From assembly GCF_028502605.1 (NCBI RefSeq), contig NC_079232.1, positions 6,944,001 through 7,008,000 on the forward strand: a stretch of DNA of 64,000 nt. Direction: 5' to 3'. Of the stretch, positions 21,489-31,965 are shown one piece after another. The DNA is from Trichoderma breve (taxonomy: Eukaryota; Ascomycota; Sordariomycetes; Hypocreales; Hypocreaceae). Numbering within the stretch: the first letter of the stretch is position 1; each line of letters begins with the position of its first letter. Made by a program: the position numbers and the translations under genes. The notes under the pieces were generated by a model. That model made no database searches. It had not been told where the DNA came from and saw nothing but the letters and a program-made list of their open reading frames with translations.

Positions 21489-23942
21489 TCAATTATCGCT
21501 ATCCTTCTGTTTTTGACTTCCATCTATCAACACCGCCTTCATATTTGCCAGCCGATCGCCCTTGATCTGTGCAATCTCATCTTCCTCCACTTTTCGGAGA
21601 TGCTTCATATACTGTGTAAAAGCATTGCCCAATTTAATTACCGTGTTAAAGTGGCTAGCATTTGGTTTGGCACCCTTATCCTCCGCAAGAGCCAGTGCAC
21701 TCCGCACGCAATTTCGGATCTGCCGTCCATTCAGCGGTTGCGCGGCCCAAGAATCGACAACCTCGCGGCCCAACTCACGACACTCATCGTGAGTCAAGAT
21801 GGCAGAGCCGTCGCCACGTTTCCGACCCAAATCTTGAATAAATATTTTCCAGACATCCCTGCGGCGACGCTCATCGAACTCTGGCATCCCGATTGTGATG
21901 TGAATGCGGGATTGAAAGGCTTGATCAAAGGCGCCAACGCGGTTGCTGGTGAGAAACATAATGCCGTTAAAATATTCGAGAGTGCGGAGGAAAACTAGAG
22001 CCAGTACGTTCAGTGGTCTTGACGCTGAATAATAGGGAAATTATGAGGACTGATTTTGCACTCACTGGAGACCAAAGCATTGCGCTGTAGGTTATCATAA
22101 TCTCGATCTTGCAGAAAAATATCTGCCTCATCCAACAGTAAAATAGCATTCCAAGAAACAGCATAGTCAAATATTTTTGAGAGCTTCTTCTCAAGATATT
22201 CTGGATCTGTTCCGAGATCTCCGGCTGTGACCATGTAGAGCGGCTTTTGGAATGCTTCAGCCGCACATTCTGGGACAATGAAACATGTAAGCGAACCAAG
22301 TCCTACAGAGCACAACAATGGGCTATCTTACCTGCTGTCAAAGTCTTTCCAACGCCTGGAGGACCGTGCATGAGTACGACTAAACTAGCCCCCTTTCCAG
22401 CCACCAAATCTTGGAACTTAGTCCTACCGGTGAGATAGGACCTGACCATGGCTCGAATGACATCCTTGTACTGATCATTGAGTACAAGTCGGGACCATGC
22501 ATTCTCTCGGAATTCGACGGCTTTCAATTTGCTCACATCATACTCATCTATGTTCATGCTTAAGAATTTTACTCTTCAAAAAGTATTGTGGTTTATGCTC
22601 GTTAGACTTACTCCAAGTTTTGTCCCGCAAACAGAAGGCATGTACTCTCTTCGGGCAGAGAAGCAGGACTAAATCGTCCGGCTGTCTCAATGGATCAATG
22701 GTGTCATACTCGCCGTACCAGGCTGATGATAAAATGGGCTCGGATGTGAAGCGCTTGGATGTGAAGGGCGGTGGGACTTCACCATTATACACAGCCCTGT
22801 TACTATTGTGACCAACAGAGATGCGGTCATCATCGCCGTTGTCCCAGCGATTCGACTTCAACTCATTTGGAGATAGAGACCATCCGCCAAACAAGCTGCG
22901 GTGAGCTTTTCTATCCACCACCACCCTCTCTGATTCGTCTTTGGTTAATCCTGCTTGCGTGTCGCTCGCAACCTGACGAAAACTGGGGCCTTGCATCGCC
23001 CAGAATGCTTGTCCCCTGGCCTTTAGAATAGCTTTTACCTTTGCTTCGTCCTCAAGAAACTTCTCTGGCACATAGTGCAGCTTAGAGATTTCAAGGCTTC
23101 CAGGGAAATATTACAGTTCAAGTGTATACTCTCGGCGGCCGAATTTCACACCGTCATAATCGACCGCCCAGCAGTATAACGTCAAGGGTGGCAAGCTCGA
23201 CATATGATGAGACCGCTGGAGACTTGGTTTCTCAAATATCACTGAGTCTACCATGTAAGCGGAAAGCTCATCATCTCCTGAGAACTCGAAAATAAGTGTT
23301 CCGGGTGGATACAACATCCAAAGATCAATGAATTGAATAATGCCTGACGAGGTTCCGGAAGCAATTTCATCCAGTTTTCTCCCGATGTCCATGGCATCGT
23401 TATCAAGAAATTCCAGAATCTTGCTCGCGATTTCCATGTTGTGTTTTGCCTCACGGTCCTGATCAAGCGTGTTCTGGTCCACATTATTGTGTAGGGCTCG
23501 GAGTGCGTCTCGACGGAAGAACAGTTCCACAAAAGGTTCGGCAAATTGAATACTTGAGCCTTCCCATTTTGTATGAAGCAAGAACATCTCTGACTTTCTC
23601 AAGAACTCTGCAAAAGACCAAGAGTCTAATTCAATGGTTCTTCGCCACACGTCGCCCCTTTCATTGATCTCTCGGCATATGCGGATTGACGGGACCTCCT
23701 CAGAAGGCTGTTGGAACTTTGAAGCCCTGTAGTCATGATCTTTATATGTCGTGGTTTCGAGTTTCCCGCGGCGACTTCGAATAGACTCTGATTACCTTCC
23801 TCTTAACCTTTATCTCGGTATCTGCTTCCTCTGATAGACTCTCTTCGCTGCGTCGCTGCTTTAAACGTAGCGTATCCCTTGCCTGAGTGGTGTCAGAATC
23901 TGTCAACCTGGAACGTCTATACACAAGTGTGGGGGCCTCCAT
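21489..23942 (-). pseudogene. AAA ATPase with DUF7025 domain, interrupted by an in-frame TAA
   Basis: Five exons on the minus strand: 23942-23796, 23707-22612, 22547-22332, 22269-22066 and 21994-21489. The first intron is the least certain. Together they make 722 sense codons plus the final stop if the internal TAA at 23113-23111 (codon 248) is ignored. The DUF7025-type half has VPSIRICREINERGDVWRR and FVELFFRRD. The AAA core has Walker A GPPGVGKT, Walker B ILLLDEADIFL, and FLTSNRVGAFDQAFQSRI for the sensor/arginine-finger region. The TAA falls between LEL and YFPGSLEI in the same frame, inside continuous family-like sequence, with no phase-compatible intron to remove it. So the gene is broken, read through, or mis-sequenced. 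Family members are putative mitochondrial or cytosolic AAA proteins without settled roles. Confidence 0.8.
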
Positions 23943-24240
23943 TGTATATTAAGGGGAGTCTCTCTTTGAGATTCTTTGCCAACTGAATTGTAAAGTCCTG
24001 ATTAAAGAAGCGTGTATAATATTCGCAACCATTGGTAGGGTTAATATATTTTAGGGACGGCATTGGGGGCTCAGTAGACACTGCATGACCAAGCAAATAA
24101 ACCCATGCTAAAGCAATTAAGAACACTAATACCAAGAAAACAACTGATAGGCCACAACTGCGACGTGTGTAAAAGTGGTAGCTTCTGGTTGGTGAGAGAT
24201 ACGCACGCAATTGAGGCGTCCTGTAAAGATACAGGTACAT
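23917..24240 (-). CDS. Possible small single-pass membrane protein
   Basis: A 107-codon frame from a true ATG at 24240. One clear hydrophobic segment (SVVFLVLVFLIALAWVYLLG, residues about 31-50) follows a basic N-terminus (FYTRRS), suggesting a signal anchor. It overlaps the start of the AAA ATPase frame by 26 bp on the same strand in another frame, so it may be a shadow of that gene's leader region. No family is recognised, and existence is doubtful. Confidence 0.25.
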   Translation of the reverse strand: MYLYLYRTPQLRAYLSPTRSYHFYTRRSCGLSVVFLVLVFLIALAWVYLLGHAVSTEPPMPSLKYINPTNGCEYYTRFFNQDFTIQLAKNLKERLPLIYNGGPHTCV

Positions 24241-24726
24241 ATTGCGCACGATGCATATGAAAATCAGGCGTCCAATGGGGATGGTTATTAGGCACACCAA
24301 CGTACATACTTAAGACTCAAAATCCCTCACTCACTATGTTTTCATTCGCAGCAGATGCGCACATGACCATGAGCTGTCCAGTAAGGCTATATGTTCAGTG
24401 TCGTCTGAAAGGTTACCCCCGCAAGGATGATGACGTGGGCTAGGCTCCAGCCCCCCGCGAGACATGAATGAAGCAGAATATGAGGCGACTTTATTGACAT
24501 GGGCTCAGAATCTACCCCGCAGCAGATCGGAATGAGTGATTGTTAGAAGAACCTGGAGGTGTTTGTGCGCCTGTCCAATATGAAAACGCATCATCAGGAA
24601 CATACCTCGCCCGGGGTACCTCAGCCGCACACACCAAGCTCGAAAAATGCATCACTATAGCTGACACAAATCTGCCTATATCTCACCAAGTACTTTTTAC
24701 AACAGTTTTCTGGATTCGCTTAAATC
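24241..24726. other. Divergent spacer
   Basis: This region lies between the minus-strand AAA locus and the plus-strand STAND-like gene. It probably contains promoters for one or both. No motif, RNA gene or repeat is recognisable. Confidence 0.4.
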
Positions 24727-27137
24727 ATGGAGCATCCTGGGTTCGGAAAAGCTAGCAAAAAGATATTTACGATAGGAATAAGCCCTCCACAGGGGATACC
24801 CAAATCCAAAGTCAGAGACAGGACAATTCTACGCCTGCTCTCGAAATCAAAACCCAAGAATACTCCTCTAATTCAGGAAAAGGAACTTTTCCTTTCTTTA
24901 GAAAGCATCTCCAGAGCCAGTCAATCAATAGTACTTGGATGTGGCTCCCCAAATCCGTCGGGCACAATTCAATCCCTTTGGGCTCTCAGTATCTCTAAGA
25001 AGGAAGATGTGAAAGAAAAATTCGACAACCTTCGGAAAGCAGTTGAGGACTACAATACCACAGCTTCCAAGGGACAGCTAGATCTCATTCAGAAACAGGG
25101 ATCGAATATCGAAGAGTTACGAAAACTTGCCGAAAATTGTCAAGCAGCTCCGGCTCCAGGAATGGAAGGACATGCTCGGTCCAAAATAAAGGATGGGATG
25201 CAGCAATTCTGCAAAACAACCTTACACTACGCCGAAGTTATGGATGTCTTGATAGAACATCACCCTGAATGGGTGAGCCTAGCCTGGGGAACTATAAAGC
25301 TTTTCCTGATGATTCCTATCGAGTACCAGAAGATACAAGAGAGTGTTACAACAAACTTGGCGCGTATTGGCGATAGGCTCCAGTTGGTGGCGCTGCTCTT
25401 GCGCTTCTTTCCATCAGAGAAGATGGTTGACGCCTCAAGTACCATCTACAGCTCAATTGCCGAGTTTTTAGAGATTTCTCTCCGTTGGCTTCGGAATAAT
25501 TGGCTTGGTAAGTCTCCAACAGTTTCATTATAAGCCCGCCCTAACATGGTACCCTTCTAGTAAGGACTTTGAAGGCAGTAGCAGTTCCTTTCGAAACTCG
25601 CTTGGGTCCAATTCTTGAGAAAATCGACGAAAATTACGGTATTTTGAAGGAATATGCTGAAATGCAATGGCTAATAAGCGACTTTGAGCAACATCTACAA
25701 ACCCAGAGTGAATTGTCCACTCTCGGAAAGTCTATGGATCGCGTTCTAGAGATTCTGGAAGGTGAGTCTTCCAAGCACGAGCAAATGCGACCGTCGTCGT
25801 TGACAATAGCAAAGACTTCGTCAAGCAAGATCAGTTTCGAAGAGAGCGTGAGTCGAAAGCTATCCAAGGTAAATACTGGCCTCGCAAAAGACTTTGACAT
25901 GAGTCTAATATGAGATCCTAGCATCCAAAGCACTCGACCGCTCGCTCTTCCATTCTCCTACGCTGGACATATGCAAGGAATTCTTTCCAGAACTGCTTCC
26001 AATAGAGCAAAATCTTCAAAGAGCCCAAGCTCTGATGGACTTGATACCAATAACCCAAATTAGCGAAAGCATCAACATGGTCCATCGCAAAGAATTTCGC
26101 GTCTGGATGGAGACAGAAGCTTCTGGTCTCCTGTGGATTGACGGCTACCAAGTTCCCCACCGTCCTAGCTGGACAACGGGCTTTGCACTTAATGTCATTC
26201 GAGCCGCCATGGTAAACGGCCACGATACCCTATACTACTTCGGAAGCCTCCATCAAGACATACTGCAACCTCGTGCCCTTGTTCAGAGCCTTTTATTCCA
26301 CTTACTGCAGAGGTTTCCTACAATTCTCTCGCATGGCGATCCGGAGCTTTTTAGTGCAGAAATTTTCTTGACAGCAAAGTCCAGCCTCGATTTATCCTGG
26401 AGAATATTTCTGGAGTGCCTGCGTCTGCTCCCATCGACTGTTGTATATCTCATTGTGGAAGGCATTGATCACGTTCAAATGTCCAATGTCGGAAACGACT
26501 TCCAAAACCTACTAACCCAGCTTAAATCTCTTTCAACCGCTGGCGTCCTCGACGAAAAACTAGTCAAGGTGCTTTTAACCTCAGTTCGCCCAAATGCGGG
26601 CTTCGACATATTGTTTCCAAGTCATGAGATGCCGGTAAACGAGGTTGACAATAACGTTCTCATTCGTGTACCACGCGCTGTTTCTCGAAGTCGTAGGGTA
26701 TGCACAAACAACGACCCAGGAAGACTCCATCAGCATGTGAAATTCCCCCCACACCAAACCTGCATCTCCCTGGTTGTTCCAATTCCGAGGTACTCGACAT
26801 GGACGATTTTGCCCCCAGTGATGATGATCGAAGCCAGCAGTCAACCGAAATTGACTCTGACAGCGATTTTGACATATTCAGTGAAAAGCCAAGAAATATA
26901 AAACAAGTGGCTGGATGCAGAGGTACAATGCCAATACCACAGGGAATTTGGAGAAGTGAGGATGGGTCTTCCAGATCTCCCAACTCACAAGCAAATGCAC
27001 TGCAGAACGATGGTGCAGATGAACCAGATTCTGGAAGCTCATTCGATATCTTCGACACCCAAGCGCAATCGGGTAAGACGAAGCTATCCCGTAGTCAATC
27101 ATCGGACTTTGCTCCATCTGAGAGTGATGTATTATAA
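24727..27137 (+). CDS. DUF7708 STAND-like protein with decayed P-loop and acidic tail
   Basis: Four exons: 24727-25507, 25561-25868, 25915-26697 and 26790-27137, giving 739 residues. The last two acceptors are short or unusual, so these junctions are less certain. Residues about 85-280 match the DUF7708 helical domain that precedes NACHT-like domains in fungi (HYAEVMDVLIEHHPEWVSLAWG). At about residue 435 the NTPase-like segment reads LLWIDGYQVPHRPSWTTGFA where a GxxxxGK(S/T) loop is expected. A Walker-B-like VVYLIVEGIDHV (about 538) and a sensor-like KVLLTSVRP follow. The C-terminus, from 625 on, is an acidic Ser/Asp tail with DFAPSD and FDIF motifs each used twice. No C-terminal repeats are present. 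A role in fungal immunity-like signalling is inference. Confidence 0.75.
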
Positions 27138-27805
27138 TTAAAGCCGTGAGTAGTTTTATCAGTGAACTTTTGTGTAATCAAATGGCGAACGATGGGTTAA
27201 TTCTTCATTTGACGAATGTATTATATCACTCTAGCTGTAGCCTTATAGTCCAGCCTGGTAGTCCCTATGAAACCAAGCCTACAGCTGCTATTCCCGTATG
27301 GATCCTCTATAGTTACCTTGATGAACTATGGCACTGACTATGCATGGATGGTGATTCTTTATACAAACTGAATTACTCAGATAGAATTTTTTCGAGCATG
27401 ATGAATTTGAACACGGATATCGTGTTCAATTTACCTATGATAGGTATGTACCGGGTAGCCGAAGATTTGGCCCTTGCTTCGTCGTTTACCCAAATCTCGT
27501 CTCCACACTCATACCAAGATACATGTACTCTTTACACTCTAAATTGAATCATCTTTTTTTTTTTCAATGTGTTACTTCTGCGGTTGATTTATCTATAAAT
27601 TGAATGGATTCCTCGATGGTGCGTTGAATCCGCTTCGTTTGCAATGCGACTTCAAATCAGTCGTACAGTCAAGGGATCCGACCTGGACTGTTTACACTTC
27701 TTTTACGTATATTAAGAATGCAACCCGTAGTACATTGATAATCCAGTATCATTATATTACTCATCTATGATCATTTACTCTTCATTAATATTATTCTATA
27801 CTTCT
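27138..27805. other. Convergent intergenic spacer
   Basis: This stretch lies between the 3' ends of the STAND-like gene and the pepsin-homologue gene. It contains a T9 run near 27555 and AT-rich sequence, as expected for 3' regions. No gene is seen. Confidence 0.45.
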
Positions 27806-29528
27806 TCAACTTGGCAACTCAGCAACTCCCCTTGATTCACACGGCATCTCTTGTAGCGTGACTGGAGAATGTTTTTGATAGAAGCTTTCATCGGCATTAT
27901 AGGTCCGTTCTTGTGACGTGGATCTCTCCAAGCCTGCTTTGGACTTTCGACGCAAAATCCGACACCACCAGAGAATCCCGAGACTGATAGCAATAATGAC
28001 TGCGCAGCCGATGGCAATACCAGCAATTGCACCAGAGGAGAGCGAGGAGGAGGCTTTTGAAGCAGTATCGGTGACAGTTGGCTTTCCACCTTTATCGCTT
28101 CCTGAGCTTGGTGCTGATGTCGCTGGCGGTAGTGATGTGGCTGGTATTTTCGCGCAGCTTTGAGATGCCTCAAAGACTTCGTTTTTACTATTGACAGACA
28201 CCAAATCCTCATCCGATGTTGGATTTGCTTGCCAGAGTGTAAATTCTTTGGCATCGCGATTGAACAAGACGTACGCAGCTGTGAGAAAATATCGTCCGAG
28301 ATTAGGAAGAGTTTGTGATGTGGTGTTTTGCAGGGAGTTGATGCGTATGACTGGTAGAGAAGAGTTGATAGCCAAATCCCCATTATCGTCGATGTAACGC
28401 TTCGGCACAATAAGTTGGCGGTTAGGTATCGTGATATCCATGTTATTATCCAATGTAAAAGTTATGTCGCCGGTATACCTAAATGGGTCAGCTGATGTGA
28501 AATCATTATCTGCGGATCATGGTCTTCGTTATACTAACATTGACATCGATGGATTTAGAATGACATTCCAGTAGTCAATTCCTGTACTTCGTTTAAATTC
28601 CTCATTTCCGATAGCTTCGAGTAAGTTATCAAAATAAGGGGAACGAGGCATATCCATAAGCGTCGGGCGCTCGGGTATCAGGCAAGCCGTCAAAAGAGTA
28701 CCTTTGCTGTCGGGAAACAGAGAAAAATCTGTCCCATTAACAAAGTTAAGGACAATATCGGCAATAGATACGACCATTCCCGTTGGACAATCTGGATCGT
28801 CTGAAAGCGGTATTGTATAGCCGTTTCCAAAGGTCTTGGCCCTGTCATACCCCCCTAGGACAAGGGAGCCTTCCGTTTGATCCTTATCGAGAACACCGTC
28901 CAATCCCCAGAAAAAACCGACAGAATCAGAAGCGATGGTTCCCGCCTTGAGGCAGGCATCTATTATAGTCGATCCAGATCCAAGTCCGATAATGTTTTGA
29001 GGATCGTAACCTTGCGTGTCCCAGGTCTTAATATCCGTTGGATTCGCCAGTGGGAACGCATGTAGGCTGTTGTTGGTGTTTAGCTGTACATTGTCCGTGA
29101 ACATCTCGTATTCTGTCGAACTCCATAGGTCTTTAGGGGGCTTGAAAGATGAGGCGAGGACACCCCTTGTGCCTGACGTGTTTCCATATATGCCGCCTCG
29201 AAACGTAATGCAAGCGTCGTTTGTATTTATAATACCACCCTCAGGATCGCATTTGGGACCATATATAAATGTATTGTTATTATTCCTGGGATGCATTAGC
29301 TTGAGTCGGTCTTGACACAGTATGGAGAATTACTGGTTACCATTTTGGTAGGAAAGCAAATTCTTGCGGTGGAGTTCCAACTTTTAGCGATACTCCACGC
29401 TGAGATTTGCCCGTTGGTGATATAGTGGTATTGTCAATAGAAAGAGATATTGGACCAGGAACACAGTCTTGAGCTGCAACGCAGAATTCAAGACGCATGA
29501 ATATGAAAGCTGCCCATAGTAAAAACAT
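27806..29528 (-). CDS. Membrane-anchored pepsin-like (A1) protein lacking catalytic aspartates
   Basis: Three exons on the minus strand: 29528-29341, 29285-28539 and 28478-27806, giving 535 residues. A signal peptide (about residues 1-18, FLLWAAFIFMRLEFCVA) is followed by KVGTPPQEFAFLPKW, the pepsin N-lobe opening. Where DTGSS should stand, the spliced sequence reads NNNNTFIYG. Further A1 hallmarks are LGSGSTIIDACLKAG and SLVLGGYDRA. The expected second DTG region reads LLTACLIPERP, so both catalytic Asp appear lost. Near the C-terminus a membrane helix (AIAGIAIGCAVIIAISLGIL) is followed by RRKSK and a cytoplasmic tail. The protein is probably a surface pseudo-protease. The luminal side has a Ser/Thr/Pro-rich stalk before the helix. 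Confidence 0.82.
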
Positions 29529-30369
29529 GTCGCTTGGCGAGAGGAACCGGTTCCTCTGGCTTGAGCTTAGCCTACCTTGAAAAAAGGCTGTTCGAGTGGC
29601 TGAAAGCTGATGGTAAGTTCGTAAAGAATATGTGATGAGATTGAGAGTAGCAATCGCTTTGGGAGAGCGGGGGATGTTTAGTTTATCCTAATAAGTGAAT
29701 ACTCGACAACACACAATTTAACACCATTTTCTCTGTTGTTGGTTCAGCATTTGCGGCTCTTGGCTATCCATTTTAGGATCATGTAAGCTGGTATCAACTC
29801 TGCGTAGTGCCCGATGAAGGCTAATGGATGCCCGATGAAATTTAGTTGATACCCAATGAAGATTAACTGTGAAAAGCAAAAGCGCACTGCATCATATCCC
29901 AAACATGATCCCACAGGGATATTAATGTTTGGCTAGGCGCCCTTGTAAAATCTATTGGCTACCAAGATGCTGTTGGTGATATGTTGTCGAACTTGCATTA
30001 GCGTGAAGAAAATCCATCCTATTGCAAAAGGACCCGGCTGCTATTAATACAAATACTCCACTGAGCCGCTTCTACGTTCAATCAGCTTCTTCGTGGCGTG
30101 CTTTTCAGCCGCTTCCAGCACTCCACTTCCTCTCACTGAATCGCGCATCGCCACGCTATTACCGAATTTAATCGCCTGAGGAAGCGATGACTGTTGCAGT
30201 TCAAAAGGGGCTGTTACCGGCATGTGGTTTCAGCTCGCTTGTGTGCCTGATATGACATTTCCTTCTCATTTAATACTTCCATTTTTCCGTCTGCCACGAT
30301 TCATATCGTTAGCCAGAGAGCTATGCTCTTTTTCAGTTCTTCATCTTTCCTTCGATTCTTCATCTGACC
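29529..30369. promoter_or_regulatory. Divergent promoter region of pepsin homologue and GT61 gene
   Basis: This 841-bp spacer lies between divergent starts. Two near-copies of cccgatgaa occur at 29812-29838. A pyrimidine-rich stretch (about 30335-30368, cttcatctttccttcgattc) directly precedes the GT61 start, a common fungal core-promoter feature. Confidence 0.45.
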
Positions 30370-31797
30370 ATGCTTATGCTTTCACATCGACGCTATGTCG
30401 CATTGGTGATAGTTGTTTTTGTAACTCTTTTTGTCCTTCTTTTACAAAATTTCCCTCCCTCTCGCGAATTGGGTCTCGCGCAGGCCGTGCCCAGCCCCCG
30501 AATCTCGTCCCCTCCTGCAGTTCTCAGTCTTCCTCATGATTATGACCCTGTCTACACCCCTGAGCCTCTCTGGTGTCAAGAAAGATTCGGCACTCGATAC
30601 CTCGAAAATGCTCGGGACTTTTCTGCCTCTTTCTGCACGGATGGGTCAACTTCAAGATTCACGTGCTTCTTTTCAAGTACTGCTGCAGATGAACATCCGC
30701 GCATTGACTCAATGTGTTATGGGCACCGTGCTGTATTCGATAAAGCATCGCAGAGGTTCCACCTAGGATGTGACATCCGGCTGCCTACATCAGACGAAAT
30801 GGCAAAGGGAGTGCCAATACCCACAGAGCTATCTAGGTATTGGTACGAAACAGGGCCCGGAATCATCATGAATGAGACCGTCTCGTTGGACAGGACAGTG
30901 TCTGAGGGGTCTTCACAGATCAAGACGATACTTATAAAGCGTGAGGGGGCAAATAACATCTGGCATTCACTAATGGAAATCATGAGCCTTTCCTGGAGTC
31001 TCGATGTGCTTCAAATACGTGCCGATGCAAAAACAGGAGGGCCCTTTCTCTCACCAGACGCCAGATCGACGACACAGATTGTTCTTCTAGACAAACATGA
31101 AGACGGGCCCTATATCGATATGTGGAAGCTCTTCTCTAAAATGCCAATTCGCCGCATTCGAGATCTCAATGAATCAGAACCCATATCGGATATTATTATA
31201 CCATTTGCGGGAGGGAGTAATCCCCTTTGGCAAGGGGACTGGGAGGATATTGTATGCCGAGATTCAACACTTGTGAAAACATTCTCATCTCGAGTCCTCT
31301 CGCTATATGGCGTGGCTACGCCTATTAAAGAAAATGACAAAGTTATTGTCACGTATATACGTCGCACAAACACTCGAAAACTTATCAATGAAACCGCGCA
31401 CATGGAAGCTCTAAGGGAAGAGATCCCTAATATGAAACTCAACGTTGTCGACTTCGGAGCTATCTCATTCGCTGAACAGCTCAAAATTGTGCGAGAGACG
31501 GACTTGTTAGTCGGAGTCCATGGAGCTGGACTCACACATCTCATGTTCCTCCAACCTGGGTCCGCCGCTCTCGAGATATTACCAGAAGGTCTCCAACACA
31601 AAGGATTCCGCAACCTTGCACAGATGCTCGGTATAAACTTCTTCCGTGCTCATGCCAAAATGCACGGAGATGCTAAAGGTGATCATCAGTGGCAGTTTGA
31701 TGCTGTTGAATTGGAACAACAACGGTTTGTAGAATTGGTTAACTTTGGGGTAAGAAGTTTGTCTAATAATGGGAAAAAGAGTTATGACATTCTTTAA
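30370..31797 (+). CDS. GT61-family glycosyltransferase, type II membrane protein
   Basis: Intronless, 475 residues. A single N-terminal membrane anchor (about residues 9-25, YVALVIVVFVTLFVLLL) implies a Golgi/ER type II topology. Family signatures are LWCQERFGTRYLENARD near the start of the luminal domain, the IKREGANNIWHSLMEI motif, FAGGSNPLWQGDW, and the highly diagnostic VGVHGAGLTHLMFL near residue 380. GT61 enzymes transfer xylose or N-acetylglucosamine to glycans or to protein Ser/Thr (EOGT type); which acceptor is used here cannot be told. The 3' end lies 168 bp from the convergent beta-mannosidase gene. Confidence 0.87.
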   Translation: MLMLSHRRYVALVIVVFVTLFVLLLQNFPPSRELGLAQAVPSPRISSPPAVLSLPHDYDPVYTPEPLWCQERFGTRYLENARDFSASFCTDGSTSRFTCFFSSTAADEHPRIDSMCYGHRAVFDKASQRFHLGCDIRLPTSDEMAKGVPIPTELSRYWYETGPGIIMNETVSLDRTVSEGSSQIKTILIKREGANNIWHSLMEIMSLSWSLDVLQIRADAKTGGPFLSPDARSTTQIVLLDKHEDGPYIDMWKLFSKMPIRRIRDLNESEPISDIIIPFAGGSNPLWQGDWEDIVCRDSTLVKTFSSRVLSLYGVATPIKENDKVIVTYIRRTNTRKLINETAHMEALREEIPNMKLNVVDFGAISFAEQLKIVRETDLLVGVHGAGLTHLMFLQPGSAALEILPEGLQHKGFRNLAQMLGINFFRAHAKMHGDAKGDHQWQFDAVELEQQRFVELVNFGVRSLSNNGKKSYDIL

Positions 31798-31965
31798 TAA
31801 ACTGATTTGTTTTCCTCCGTTGCCCCTATCGTTTTATATATAGTAAAATAAAAATAACCTAGATCTTAATAACCTATCAATTCACATTTTGCATCATGAT
31901 TACTCGTTCCAGATAAGTTAACAAAGGTTTCACTCAAAGTAGACAACTATCTATTATCTAACTAC

